Assembly (NCBI GenBank): GCA_027487435.1
Contig: JAIYDP010000384.1
Span: 1 to 64,000 of the forward strand
DNA: 64,000 bases
Direction: 5' to 3'
Source: Verrucomicrobiaceae bacterium
GTDB lineage: Bacteria > Verrucomicrobiota > Verrucomicrobiia > Verrucomicrobiales > Akkermansiaceae
The position numbers and the translations under genes were made by a program. How positions within the stretch are numbered: the first letter of the stretch is position 1; each line of letters opens with the position of its first letter. The notes beneath the pieces were generated by a model. The model was not told the DNA's origin, searched no databases, and saw only the letters and a list, made by a program, of their open reading frames with translations. Shown one piece after another: positions 9,485 through 20,700 of this stretch.

Positions 9485-10023
9485 GTCAGTTATCACCACA
9501 AAAATTAATCGTTCTACGTCGAGTCGTATGGGGTCTCACCGTTGTTGTTTTGCTCCTCGTCGGAATGATGCGACGTCCCGAATTCAAAATCTCGCTACCC
9601 GATGGCATATCGTTGGCATTTTTGCCTGCCGTTCACGCGGTGCTCAATACGTTCGTCGCTGTATGCCTGATTCTCGGATTGGTCGCCATCAAGCGAGGTG
9701 CCATTCATGCCCACAAACGATGGATCACCGCAGCGATGTGCCTTTCTATCGTTTTTTTGCTTTGCTATGTCAGTTATCATTTCACCAACGAAGCCACTCG
9801 TTATGGCGGGGTCGGCTTCAACCGTGCCGTCTATTTTTTCTTACTGATTAGCCACATCTCCTTCGCGGCACTTAGTTTTCCATTCATCCTTTTCACCTAC
9901 CTTGAGGGATGGGCGAATCGCCGTGAAGCACACAAAAAGCTCGCCAAGTTGACATTTCCCATGTGGTTGTATGTTGCGGTCACTGGCCCAATTTGTTACA
10001 TGATGCTTCGCCCCTATTACTGA
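9481..10023 (+). CDS. DUF420 family membrane protein (cytochrome oxidase assembly-associated)
   Basis: Multiple TM segments with HAVLNT, AHKRWI and YHFTNEATRYGG; overlaps the stop of the preceding Sco-like gene. Confidence 0.8.
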   Translation: MSQLSPQKLIVLRRVVWGLTVVVLLLVGMMRRPEFKISLPDGISLAFLPAVHAVLNTFVAVCLILGLVAIKRGAIHAHKRWITAAMCLSIVFLLCYVSYHFTNEATRYGGVGFNRAVYFFLLISHISFAALSFPFILFTYLEGWANRREAHKKLAKLTFPMWLYVAVTGPICYMMLRPYY

Positions 10024-10033
10024 TTTTCTTTCC

Positions 10034-11338
10034 ATGAAATTACTCTCTTACAAAGAACCAAACTTCGCTGACTTTGCTGCTACGATGAAACGCCGCGCCG
10101 TGCCGGCAAATGACCTGCGCGAAACTGTCGCCACCATCATCGAAAATGTTTCTCTCAACGGTGATGCAGCACTCATTGAATACACCGAAAAATTTGACCG
10201 TTGCAAGCTCTCTGCTGATGGATTGTTCGTAACCAAAAAAGAACGTCTCGCAGCTCGCAAGTCAGTTTCCGCATCCACGCACGAAGCTATTGCTGCGAGT
10301 TTGGCAAACATCCATGCTTTTGCCGCGCGCAGTATGAAAAAAGACTGGAAGTACAAAAACGTTCAAGGTGCCGAATGTGGCGAACGTTTTCGTCCATTTG
10401 ATCGCGTCGGTGTCTATGTTCCAGGCGGAAAAGCTCCACTCGTTTCTACCGCACTGATGACCGCTGGCTTTGCCCAAGCAGTAGGCGTGCCGCAGATCCT
10501 TGCGGCTACTCCTTGTGGTGCGGATGGTTCGATCAATCCGGCACTGCTTGCTGCGCTAGACGCTGCTGGCGTTACCGAAATCCTCAAGGTCGGTGGGGCA
10601 CAAGCCATCGCGGCGATGGCTCTAGGAACCGCATCAGTCAAGCCGGTGGATCGGATCTTCGGTCCAGGGAATCGTTTCGTTGTCGAAGCGAAACGCCAAA
10701 TGGTGGGTGCCGTCTCGATCGATTTACTGCCTGGGCCCAGTGAGATTTTGATTTTATCGGATGCGACGGGTGACCCACGGTGCATTGCCGCAGACATTCT
10801 CGCGCAAGCCGAACACGGTGGCGATAGTCAAGTCGGATTGCTCTGCACCTCGATGCCATTGATTCGTGCAGTGATGAGTGAAATCGAAGTTCAACTCGCT
10901 TCGTTAGGTCGCTCATCCATCATCCAAGAGGTGTTAGATCAAGGCACCTTTATGGTGCACGTGAAAAACATGAAGCAAGGCATACAGCTCTGCAATGACT
11001 ACGCGCCGGAGCACTTGTCATTGTTGAGCGAAAATGAAGACGCGGTGTGCGAAGCGATTTCCACAGCAGGTGCGATTTATCTAGGCAATCGATCTCCCGT
11101 AGCCGTTGGTGACTTTCTTGCTGGCCCAAGTCACACGTTGCCAACTGGTGGCGCTGGTCGCTCGTTTTCTGGGCTGCGTGCGGATCAATTTCAACGCCGC
11201 ACCAGCATCGTCAAGCTTACCGCTTCTGCGGTGAAGAAGTCCTTGCCCTTTGTAGAAGAATTTGCGCGCATCGAAGGTCTCGACGCCCACGGGAAATCGG
11301 TAGCAATCCGCCTCGACAAGGAATCCGCTCGCTACTAG
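10034..11338 (+). CDS. hisD: Histidinol dehydrogenase
   Basis: 434 aa; RVGVYVPGGKAPLVSTALMTA, VDRIFGPGNRFVVEAKRQ, DLLPGPSEILILSD, AEHGGDSQ, YAPEHLSL, AGPSHTLPTGGAGRSFSGL. Confidence 0.96.
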   Translation: MKLLSYKEPNFADFAATMKRRAVPANDLRETVATIIENVSLNGDAALIEYTEKFDRCKLSADGLFVTKKERLAARKSVSASTHEAIAASLANIHAFAARSMKKDWKYKNVQGAECGERFRPFDRVGVYVPGGKAPLVSTALMTAGFAQAVGVPQILAATPCGADGSINPALLAALDAAGVTEILKVGGAQAIAAMALGTASVKPVDRIFGPGNRFVVEAKRQMVGAVSIDLLPGPSEILILSDATGDPRCIAADILAQAEHGGDSQVGLLCTSMPLIRAVMSEIEVQLASLGRSSIIQEVLDQGTFMVHVKNMKQGIQLCNDYAPEHLSLLSENEDAVCEAISTAGAIYLGNRSPVAVGDFLAGPSHTLPTGGAGRSFSGLRADQFQRRTSIVKLTASAVKKSLPFVEEFARIEGLDAHGKSVAIRLDKESARY

Positions 11339-11348
11339 GATTTCCTTC

Positions 11349-11984
11349 GTGAAGCCCCCGCTACATAGACACAAAAAGTCCTATTCCTCACGGAGTATCA
11401 GCCGTAATGGCATTTTCTGTCCCTCATGCAAAGTCAAATTGGATGCATCACTCGATAGTTGTCCATCTTGTGGCTTCACTGGCCAACACACCATAACCAT
11501 GTTTGGTCTCCAGGCTCCAGCAATGGAAGCAATCGTAGATCCAAAGGATTTTTGGACGACCCAGCAGAAAAAAAGCATCTTGCAATCCATTGCTCGCTTC
11601 CAAAAGAAATTCCCGCAACTTCGTCTCGCCTTCCTCTTTACTGATGTTCCGGCTCACTACGATTTTCATTTGTATGCCTACTGGTATTGCAATGTGGCAC
11701 CACTGGGGCCAGACGAGCAGACCGAAGATCGCTTATGGACGATTCTTTTTGCCTACGATACCAAAATGCACCGCATGGCGGTAGTGCCCTGTTACAAAAT
11801 CGAGCCTTTTGTTTCTGAGGATCAATGGGATACCTTATTGCGTGCGACACAAAACAGTTGGAAGCTACGAGATACCTGTGGCATCGAGTGTTTTATTTCA
11901 TTGCTTCGTGAATGTTTGATCGACGTTAGCCAAAGATTCAAAAGGGTTGTCAATCGTGGTAAGGGAAACGTGATAGGATCATGA
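11349..11984 (+). CDS. Zinc-ribbon + TPM-like domain protein
   Basis: CPSCKVKLDASLDSCPSCGFTG zinc ribbon followed by a TPM-like region; overlaps the following TPM-like ORF by 4 nt. Confidence 0.55.
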   Translation: MKPPLHRHKKSYSSRSISRNGIFCPSCKVKLDASLDSCPSCGFTGQHTITMFGLQAPAMEAIVDPKDFWTTQQKKSILQSIARFQKKFPQLRLAFLFTDVPAHYDFHLYAYWYCNVAPLGPDEQTEDRLWTILFAYDTKMHRMAVVPCYKIEPFVSEDQWDTLLRATQNSWKLRDTCGIECFISLLRECLIDVSQRFKRVVNRGKGNVIGS

Positions 11985-12754
11985 ATCTGGTTTTTTCTCT
12001 ACTTGTGGTGCTTCTTGTGACCTTTCCGCTTCGCGGTGAAAGAATGTTAGAAAAATTGCCGCCGCGTCCTTTGTCGGGAGTCAGTGATGTGAGCAACTGG
12101 TTAACAAAAATGGAAAAAAAATCATGGAAATCTCGGATCGATGCTTTACTAGCGGAGTCGGACATCGAAATGATTATCATGATCGTGCCGATGGCAAACG
12201 CCAACGATATTCCCGTTGATGTGCTGCTTCAACGTATTGCGCAGAATTGGGTCACCAAGAGTTGTTGTGGCATCATCGTTCATACACCCGGGCGTGCTGA
12301 TAGTCCTCGGGTCTTGATGACAGGCTCAGCCATTCAGGCAACCGAAAATACTCCAGCGGAGATTCGCGAAATGATCATAAAGATTGAACAGTTTTCGCAG
12401 CTAGAAAGCACGGATGATAAGCGCCTGAATGCTGCCTTTGAGGCATTAAAAGAGCAACTTCTGCCGTTTCGCGAAAACCTGACTCAGCTTGAAGTAATGA
12501 TCGACGAACAAAAAATCAATGCCTACTCCATCAATACTTCCATCGTCTTAAAACGAAAAATGAAGCTGATTGCGATAGGCTTTGGTGTCCCGTTGTTTCT
12601 CGCCGCTCTTGGTTATGGTTTTTACCGATGGCGTAAATATCATCAACCAGTGACTTTTCTTTCGACATCGCCACGCAAGCGATTTTGCTCCCCCTATGCT
12701 GGCGGGGGAGGCAGTTCCCTTTCATTCATTCGAGGAAAAAAACCAAGTCGATGA
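11981..12754 (+). CDS. TPM domain-containing secreted/membrane protein (YgcG-like)
   Basis: Signal peptide, ..LPPRPLSGVSDVSNWL.. TPM-like start, C-terminal TM segment. Confidence 0.6.
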   Translation: MNLVFSLLVVLLVTFPLRGERMLEKLPPRPLSGVSDVSNWLTKMEKKSWKSRIDALLAESDIEMIIMIVPMANANDIPVDVLLQRIAQNWVTKSCCGIIVHTPGRADSPRVLMTGSAIQATENTPAEIREMIIKIEQFSQLESTDDKRLNAAFEALKEQLLPFRENLTQLEVMIDEQKINAYSINTSIVLKRKMKLIAIGFGVPLFLAALGYGFYRWRKYHQPVTFLSTSPRKRFCSPYAGGGGSSLSFIRGKKPSR

Positions 12755-12761
12755 GCTTTGT

Positions 12762-13766
12762 TTATGGCAAAAAACCACGCGCTTGGAGGTTGTTCAAACG
12801 CCTTGTTACATCGACCAAGCCATCAATGACCGTTTCTGTGTAAGTGCGACCATTGAGGGTATCGATGCCATGACCGGGCTCGATCTCGCGCAGTGCTCCG
12901 AGCGCCACATCTTCGTGATGAAATAGTTCGACAAATACTGTCTCTAACGAACCTGTTTTTGCTGCTGCTGCAAGAGTCGCGCCGATCCAACCGTCGTCTG
13001 TACTTAAGCAACCGCGTGTTGTTTTTGCCGACGCATGGAAAATACCGAGGTCGCCGGCGGCAGCAATGTCTGCGATCAGTTTTTCGTTCTCAGGAATGCT
13101 CAAGCCCGAATCACCACAGTGCGCTGCATCGACGAGAAGCTTGAAAAAATTTCGGCCAAGTTGCTGATTCGCCGCTCTCACGAACGACCATGCTTTGCCG
13201 AGATTTGTAAAGGTCTTGAACTCTCCTGGGCGCAGGAATTCGATGTGCCATGAGTCGATCGAGGAGTCGAGCAATCCGGACTCTTTGGCCGCGCGAATGT
13301 GAACTTTGACGTTTTGTGCTACCGCGGCATCGAAGTCGATGTCCACTGGGCCATTCATCCACTCTTCAATGGAGGTGGACGACACCGATACGGCGCCGTG
13401 AGTAAGCGCGGCACCGATGGATGATTTCAACTGAGCTACTACCGCATCTTCATCGGCAGGATTCATCGGGTTCGCACCACCTACCATCATGATCAAGTGG
13501 ACATCGAGCCCCAGAGCTTTGAGTCCAGCGATCATTTCGGCTGTTTCGGCCTCATCGGCACCTGGAAAAACCGAGATTTGTGTGCAAGTCGGACGAACGG
13601 GCGAGAGTTGGCAAATGCGATCCATTTCCGCGACGGATATCAAACGTCCGTCGGCTTCACGAGGAAATTTCCCGTCTTGATCAGGCAAGAGACCTCCCAC
13701 AAATTTGATGTGTGTGGGAACGACTCCTAACGCGATGCTTGGCAGAACCTTCAATGATGTATCCAT
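12762..13766 (-). CDS. Sugar phosphate isomerase/epimerase-like TIM-barrel protein
   Basis: 334 aa; alternating beta-alpha pattern, VDAAHCGDSGLS, VFVELFHHEDVALGAL. Family-level call only. Confidence 0.5.
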   Translation of the reverse strand: MDTSLKVLPSIALGVVPTHIKFVGGLLPDQDGKFPREADGRLISVAEMDRICQLSPVRPTCTQISVFPGADEAETAEMIAGLKALGLDVHLIMMVGGANPMNPADEDAVVAQLKSSIGAALTHGAVSVSSTSIEEWMNGPVDIDFDAAVAQNVKVHIRAAKESGLLDSSIDSWHIEFLRPGEFKTFTNLGKAWSFVRAANQQLGRNFFKLLVDAAHCGDSGLSIPENEKLIADIAAAGDLGIFHASAKTTRGCLSTDDGWIGATLAAAAKTGSLETVFVELFHHEDVALGALREIEPGHGIDTLNGRTYTETVIDGLVDVTRRLNNLQARGFLP

Positions 13767-13843
13767 GCGCTAGAAATACGCAAGCATGCAAAACTCGTCA
13801 AGCAATGCCTCATCGATTGCTAGAAAATTCCTTCACCCGGCGA

Positions 13844-15454
13844 TCACAGAGGCTGGATTTGGAAGGCATAGTCTTCATTTCGTTGCTCTAGCAAGTTGAG
13901 TAACCACGTATCTGAAAGGAAAACCACCCAATGTCCCAAGCCGTCTCGTGCGACCACTCCGCCCGAGGGAACTTGCAATTTCGGGTCTTCTTCTAGAGGT
14001 TCACCATCCTTGCGAGTGATCCAGCGCAGGCAATTCCACGGGGAAGACTCGATCCGGCATGGTGCGCCGTATTCGGTTTCGAGCCGATATTGCAAAACCT
14101 CAAATTGCAATGGCCCCACGGCGCCCAGTAGTGGCACGCGCTGCATGCTTGACGGAATCTCAAAGGCTTGGGCGAGCCCCTCTTTAAGCAGTTGGTCAAG
14201 ACCTTCACGGAAACGCTTGAATTTTTCTGTGCCGATGCATTGCACGTAACTGAAGCACTCCGGCGGAAAGCGCGGGATTTCCCGATACTGCAAATTTGCA
14301 TCCACCGCGATGGTGTCGCCAACGTGAAAATCGTAGTTTCCTACGAGTGCCACCACGTCACCAGGAAACGCATCATCCACCGTCTCGCGATCTTGTGCAA
14401 ACATTCGCTGGCTGTTCGAAAGTCGAATCTTTTTCCCAATCCGCGTGTGCGTGACGTTCATATCGCGCTCAAAAACGCCGGAAACCACTCGCACAAATGC
14501 AGCACGGTCGCGATGCTTGGGATTCATGTTCGCCTGGATCTTGAAGACGAAACCGGAAAAATTTTCATCCTCTGGTGTGACCTCGCGTTCACCCGCAAAG
14601 CGCGACGCCGGGGCGGGTGCGAGCTTCAAGAAGGCATCCAACATAAACTGCACGCCAAAGTTATTCATCGCAGATCCGAAGAAAATCGGCATCTGTTTGC
14701 CATCTAACACATCCTGCATTTCCAATGGCTGCGTCACCATATCGAGCAGTTCAATGTCGGCGCGTGCTTGCTCTAACACCAGATCATCCACCGTCCCGGT
14801 CAACGCCGCGTCATCGATGCCACCCGTTTTCACCGGGGATCGATAGGCTCCATGCGCGGTTCGCTCGAAGAGGTGAACTTCGCGCTTTTCGCGATCATAA
14901 ATCCCACGGAAGCGCGGCCCGTCGCCGAGCGGCCAATTGATGGGACAGGGGGCTAGACCAAGCACTTTTTCTAATTCATCGATCAATTCTAACGGCGGAC
15001 GCGAGGGTCGATCCATCTTATTGATGAAAACAAAAATGGGCACGCCGCGTTTGCGACAAACCTCAAAGAGTTTCAGCGTTTGCGCCTCGATGCCTTTCGC
15101 CGCATCCACCACCATCACTGCCGAGTCCACCGCAGTGAGCACTCGGTACGTATCCTCAGAAAAGTCTTTGTGACCGGGCGTGTCTAACAAATTTACGCAA
15201 CAGCCGCCGTATTCGAACTGCAATACCGTGGACGACACCGAGATGCCGCGTTGTTTTTCTAAATCCATCCAGTCACTCGTCGTGCTGCGTTGCGAGGCCC
15301 GCGCTGTCACACTACCTGCCAATTGCAAGGCGCCCCCGTAAAGCAGAAGCTTTTCCGTTAGGGTCGTTTTCCCTGCATCGGGGTGGGAGATGATGGCAAA
15401 GGTGCGACGCCGTGCAGTTTCGCGGAGTCGGGTGGTGGAATCAATTTCTGACAT
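13844..15454 (-). CDS. prfC: Peptide chain release factor 3
   Basis: SHPDAGKTTLTEKLLLYGGALQLAGSV, SDWMDLEKQRGISVSSTV, DTPGHKDFSEDTYR, NKMDR. Start placed at MSEIDSTTRLRE. Confidence 0.95.
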   Translation of the reverse strand: MSEIDSTTRLRETARRRTFAIISHPDAGKTTLTEKLLLYGGALQLAGSVTARASQRSTTSDWMDLEKQRGISVSSTVLQFEYGGCCVNLLDTPGHKDFSEDTYRVLTAVDSAVMVVDAAKGIEAQTLKLFEVCRKRGVPIFVFINKMDRPSRPPLELIDELEKVLGLAPCPINWPLGDGPRFRGIYDREKREVHLFERTAHGAYRSPVKTGGIDDAALTGTVDDLVLEQARADIELLDMVTQPLEMQDVLDGKQMPIFFGSAMNNFGVQFMLDAFLKLAPAPASRFAGEREVTPEDENFSGFVFKIQANMNPKHRDRAAFVRVVSGVFERDMNVTHTRIGKKIRLSNSQRMFAQDRETVDDAFPGDVVALVGNYDFHVGDTIAVDANLQYREIPRFPPECFSYVQCIGTEKFKRFREGLDQLLKEGLAQAFEIPSSMQRVPLLGAVGPLQFEVLQYRLETEYGAPCRIESSPWNCLRWITRKDGEPLEEDPKLQVPSGGVVARDGLGHWVVFLSDTWLLNLLEQRNEDYAFQIQPL

Positions 15455-15560
15455 TGGCGCGCGCAGGCTGCTCGTTTCTGGAAAAAATGGCAAGGCGAAT
15501 GCGCGAGCACGTTTTCAGAGTTGCACGCGCGAAGTTGTCAGGTAGAATGAAGCACTAGCC

Positions 15561-17699
15561 ATGCGCGGAATCCGAATCATCACTTCACTTGCGTTTGCAG
15601 GCTCCTTGGCCGCGCAACCTTCCGCGGTGTCGCCTGCTCCTGCGACGGAAGCCGCTGCGGATGCATCGATCACCAATCTAAAAAATGCCCGTGTCATCAG
15701 CTTGGCGATCCCAGCACCACGAGGGCAAATCCTCGCTCGCGATGGCGAAGCCTTTGCGCAAAATCGTGTCGCCTTTCACCTCGCGTTGATGTTTCCCCAA
15801 TTTGAAAATGCCGATCAAAGCTTCGTGGTCGATTGGGCGCGCAAACGCTTGGCTGAACTGCGCGTCATTTTTCCGAAATGTGCTGAGAAAAGTGATGAAG
15901 AGTTATGGTCGCACTACCGACATCGCCGCTGGCTGCCGCTTTACCTTTCAGGCTTTCAAAACCGTAGCCAAGCCACCGAGCTCGCCAAAAAACTCGGACA
16001 GCGCAAAGACCTGGTGCTTTACCCGGTTTATGCCCGACATTACCCCGAAGATAGCCTCGCTGCCCACATCGTCGGTTACACGGGCAGCGTTGGCAAATTG
16101 CCCACCGGCCCGATCAATTTTAATGAGCCATTGTGGGAGCTTACCGAAGGCCGTTCTGGCTTAGAAATGCTCTACAACAAAAATCTCGCCGGCACTCCTG
16201 GCATGAAACGCCTTCTCTATAACAACGAGGGCGTGCAGCTCGCCGATGAAATGGTGCGCCCTGCCATCGCCGGCACCAACGTCGTTACGACCCTCAGCAT
16301 GAAGTGGCAACGCCATGCCGAAAAAGTCCTACGCGAGGGCAGTCAACGATCCGCGATGGTCGTTATTGATATTCAAACTGGCGAAATTCTGGTGATGGCC
16401 TCTCGGCCGTCGTTTGACTTGAATGAATTCGTCGGTGGGATCAATTCGGCTCGCTACAAGGAGCTCAACGAAGATCCCGCAGCGCCTTTATTTGGCCGTG
16501 CTTTTTCCGCTCAATACCCACCCGCTTCCACGTTCAAGTCTGTCGTTGCCTTAGCGGGCTTGCAATCTGAGGCAATCACCGAGAATAGCACCATCGATGC
16601 ACCGGCCTTCATTGAATTTCCGGGTCACAAAATCCGTAACGCTTCTGGTCGCGCGGAAGGCAGCATCGCCGTGCGCTTCGCCATGGCTCGCTCGACGAAC
16701 ACTTGGTTTGCGAAGTTGGGCATCGAGATCGGCCCTACGACTTTTCTCTCCATGGCGCGTCGCTGTGGTTACGGCGAACGCACAGGACTTCCCTTGATCG
16801 GCGAAGCCCCAGGCTTGTTGCCCACCAGAGAATGGATGCAGCAACATCACAAACGCGGATTCATGAATGGCGATACCGCCAACATGTCCATTGGCCAAGG
16901 CGTTTTGCTCGCTACCCCGCTACAAGTTTGCCAAGGCATGGCTGCGATCGGCAATGGCCGTGCGCTTCCTCGGTTGCATCTGATTCGCCAAGTCCAAGAC
17001 ACCCGCGGTAGAGTGGTGTTTCAGGCCATGCCGGAAACCCGCACACCGCTTGAACTAAGCGAAGCCGCTGTCACTGCGGTTCATCGCGGCATGCGCGATG
17101 TCATCAATGAAGGCTACGGCACCGGTCGCGCTGGCGGCTTAAGCTGGACAACGAATTGCGGGAAAACTGGCACCGCACAATGGGGGCCACCGTCGAAAAA
17201 TCAACGTCTTGCTTGGTTTGCGGGCTATTTTCCTTTCGAGAATCCTCGTTTTGCCTACGCTGTCGTCTATGAAGGCCGCCCAGGGCAAGTCATCAGTGGC
17301 GGACGCTACGCAGCTCCCTTGGTGAAAAATTTCTTTGATCCGCTCCGCAAGGAAATCGAAGAAATCATCGCACCACCGAAAAAAGCGATTGTGGTAAGTG
17401 CTGATTCTGGCGAAAGCAAAGATCCTTTGGTTCCTTCGACCATTGATCCGATTTCTCCTCCACAGGTCGCCATACCATTGCCAGAAGTCGATGGAGTATT
17501 GCGTGCTGTTCCTGTGCAAGTGGATCCACCGATCGTTGAAACCGTGGTGAATCCGCCTGCGAACAAAGAACCTGCTGGTTCCATCCCAACAACTGATTCG
17601 CAAGCGATGTCGGATCCTGACCCCGCTGCGCCACCACGAGTGAACATCGTCGAAGAAGTTGAAGAAACTGGTGACGAAATCGAATACGAAAACGAGTGA
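15561..17699 (+). CDS. Penicillin-binding protein 2-like transpeptidase (class B PBP)
   Basis: PRGQILARDG, QYPPASTFKSVVAL (SxxK), ARSTNTWF (SxN), CGKTGTAQW (KTG); acidic/proline-rich C-terminal extension. Confidence 0.9.
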   Translation: MRGIRIITSLAFAGSLAAQPSAVSPAPATEAAADASITNLKNARVISLAIPAPRGQILARDGEAFAQNRVAFHLALMFPQFENADQSFVVDWARKRLAELRVIFPKCAEKSDEELWSHYRHRRWLPLYLSGFQNRSQATELAKKLGQRKDLVLYPVYARHYPEDSLAAHIVGYTGSVGKLPTGPINFNEPLWELTEGRSGLEMLYNKNLAGTPGMKRLLYNNEGVQLADEMVRPAIAGTNVVTTLSMKWQRHAEKVLREGSQRSAMVVIDIQTGEILVMASRPSFDLNEFVGGINSARYKELNEDPAAPLFGRAFSAQYPPASTFKSVVALAGLQSEAITENSTIDAPAFIEFPGHKIRNASGRAEGSIAVRFAMARSTNTWFAKLGIEIGPTTFLSMARRCGYGERTGLPLIGEAPGLLPTREWMQQHHKRGFMNGDTANMSIGQGVLLATPLQVCQGMAAIGNGRALPRLHLIRQVQDTRGRVVFQAMPETRTPLELSEAAVTAVHRGMRDVINEGYGTGRAGGLSWTTNCGKTGTAQWGPPSKNQRLAWFAGYFPFENPRFAYAVVYEGRPGQVISGGRYAAPLVKNFFDPLRKEIEEIIAPPKKAIVVSADSGESKDPLVPSTIDPISPPQVAIPLPEVDGVLRAVPVQVDPPIVETVVNPPANKEPAGSIPTTDSQAMSDPDPAAPPRVNIVEEVEETGDEIEYENE

Positions 17700-17762
17700 G
17701 GGTTGCCCAAGTTTATAGGAGAATGCTAGGTTTTGAAATACAGCACTTTCCTGAAAACAGCG

Positions 17763-20700
17763 CTAGTCATTCTTCGAGACCGAGATGGGATTGGTTGTCA
17801 TAGCGAGTTCCACAGCAGAAAATTTTTCGGCAAGCTCGTGCATGGCTTGTTCAAGTGCGTGGGATGTTTCGGCCTTGGCCAATAGTTCGATTTGCAAGGC
17901 TGCGTCGCGCAGTTGTTCTGCGGACATGGCGGAGGCAACACCCTTGATGGTGTGTGCTTCACGGGCAATACCTGCCATATCCCCCGCGGTGAAGTTGAGC
18001 TTGAGAGCCTCAATCAAACTGGGTGTCTCCAGCAGAAATTCTTCGATAATTTCCTGTGCCAAATCTTCATCCTGCATCATCCGGTTCAGCATTTCTTCTC
18101 GATCCCAGATGGGCATTGGCCGTGAATTGTCTTCTGCGTCGTTTGCTCTTGTTTCGGTAGGCGGGAGATCGAGACCATCGGTCGTGGAGTTCAACCATTT
18201 CTCCAGCATCTCCGCTAAGATTTTTGGCGATACCGGCTTGGAAATATGGTCGTTCATCCCGGCATCGAAGCATTTGATTTTGTCACTTTGCATCGCATGT
18301 GCAGTCATGGCGAGAATCGGGATTGTCCGATTTTCGAGGATCTTGCATGAGTGGCGAATTTCCATCGTGGCTTCGATTCCGCCCATGACTGGCATTTGCA
18401 AATCCATCAACACGAGGTCGAAAAGCGAGGCATCAAGCGCTTCAAGAGCCTCGCGTCCATTGAGCACGGTTATTGCAGAAATGCCCATTTTTTTCAACAT
18501 TCCCACAGCCACTTGCTGATTGGTGAGATTGTCTTCTGCTAGCAAGATTCGTAGATTTCGTGAGGAAAAATCTGGCAGACGCAGCTTGTTTTTCTCATGA
18601 ACTGGAACCGAAGGCGAAGGAGAGATTCTTCCCAAGATTTGATGGAGAATTTTTCGCAAGTGTTGGCTTTGAACAGGTGTAGTCGTATATGCAGCAATAC
18701 CAAGACCGCGCAAACGGTCTGCGTCATCGGAATTATCGACAGGTGACAGCAATATGACCTCGATTCTAGCGAGCGAAGGTTGTGCCTTGACCCTTTGGCA
18801 AAATTCCTCGCCGTCCATGGAAGGCATGTATCTATCGACGATGACAAAATCAAAAGGCATATTCTCGGCAACAGATCTCTCTAACGCCACAAGTCCAGCA
18901 TCTGCATCGTTGACGGCTTGTGCTTGAACTTGCCAAGAATCCAGTAATTTCAATAGCGTTTCGCCATTCGTTGCATTGCCATCGACAATCAAAGCACGCA
19001 GTCCAGCGAGATCGTAGGCATGATCTTCAATTTGCTCGATTTCTGTAGGTAGGATCCCGAACTGCGCGGTGAACCAGAATTCGGAACCTATTCCGAGTTC
19101 GCTTTCTACACCGATGGTTCCGCGCATCATTTCGGCAAGCTGCTTCGATATAGCTAAGCCAAGACCTGTGCCGCCGTATTGACGAGTATTGGAGGCATCC
19201 ACTTGGGTAAACTGGTGAAATAGCGAGTCGATTTTATCTTGCGGAATCCCAATGCCCGTATCTTTGACCTTAAACCGTAGTTGGCAAAGGGATGGATCTT
19301 CGCTTGGGGTGTTTTTTTCCCGTGTTACTACGATGGAGATATTTCCTTGATGGGTAAATTTGATCGCATTTCCTAGCAGGTTGGTGAGGATTTGTCGGAG
19401 ACGACCGGCATCACCTAACAAGTTTGTGGGAACATCGCTGCTGATCTGGCTGAAAAGTTCGATGCTTTTTTCATGGCCGCGTGGAGCCATGGCATCGGTA
19501 AGTTCGTCTAACAGGCTGCCTAAGGAAAAAGGTTCGGATACGAGGTCGAGCTTGCCAGCTTCGATTTTTGAGAAATCGAGAATATCATCGATGATCGAAA
19601 GCAGAGAATCAGCACTGCCTTTCACAAGTTCAGCGTAATGGCGTTGTTCCTTGGCGAGAGGTGTATCTAACAGTAGCCCGGTCATGCCGATGATGCCATT
19701 CATGGGCGTGCGGATTTCGTGGCTCATGTTCGCTAAGAACTCGCTCTTTGCAATGTTGGCCATCTCCGCGCGGGTGGCGAGTTCTTTCGTTTGTGCCGTG
19801 GCACGTTCAAGCTGTAAATAGGACTCTGCCAAGTTGCTTTGCTGTGCCATGATGCCTGCATCGGTGCGCCGTAAGGTGATGAAGAGGAGCGCCAGCATGA
19901 TGATAAAAATCATCACGCCAAAGGTGCTACCAAGAGTGACATCCCGAGAAAGATCCGCCTTGAGGTCGGTGATGTCGTTCAAGATTAGCATACTGCCGAT
20001 CTCACTATCCGATGCATCAGTGAAGGGTTCGACATGGGTTTGATAACTACGTCCTTCCACAGTGATCGGCTTGCGGGAAAGTTGCTGGAAGAATGCTGCG
20101 GTGCTTTGTTCCTTGGGGAAATCCGTAAAAGCGGTGGGTAAAATGCTTTTGCTGGAATAAATCATCACCGTGTCAGGGAGGCGATCCCAGTGAACTTGGC
20201 GGTTGCGCAATTCAAAGTTTTTTTCCAAATCGGTGCGCTTAAGTCGATTTTTATTGATAAATATAGCGAAATCGACTTTGGGATTTTGCTTGTGGATAAA
20301 ATCCAGATTGTTCTCCACATTGTTCTTCACTTGGGCATATCCCGTGACTTTTTTACCTTCGAATATTGGCGCAACCACAGTGAGTTGAACGACTCCTATG
20401 TTGTCCAATTCGATGCCACATCGAAGCTCTTGCGCATGTATTGCATCGCGTGACGTATATGTTTTCACCGTGTCGCCATACCTTTCAGGCTTGTGCATGC
20501 GCGCTATGCACTTGCGCTGGGGATCCATGAATAAGAGTTGATGGATTTTTTTTTCGTTCCACAAATCTCGATACAAAAGTTGCCAACGAGAAAGGAGCTG
20601 ATCGCGATCTCCAGCAGCTACTGCTTTTCGCGTTTCTTCATCTTTTGTCATAAGCTGGAGAATCATCGACAAGCCATCACTTTGTAATATGAGGGAATTT

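Noticed and set aside
12680-12712. CCCCC...GGGGG hairpin near the end of the TPM ORF as a terminator
   Set aside because: Only 5 bp, inside coding sequence, and not followed by a T tract.
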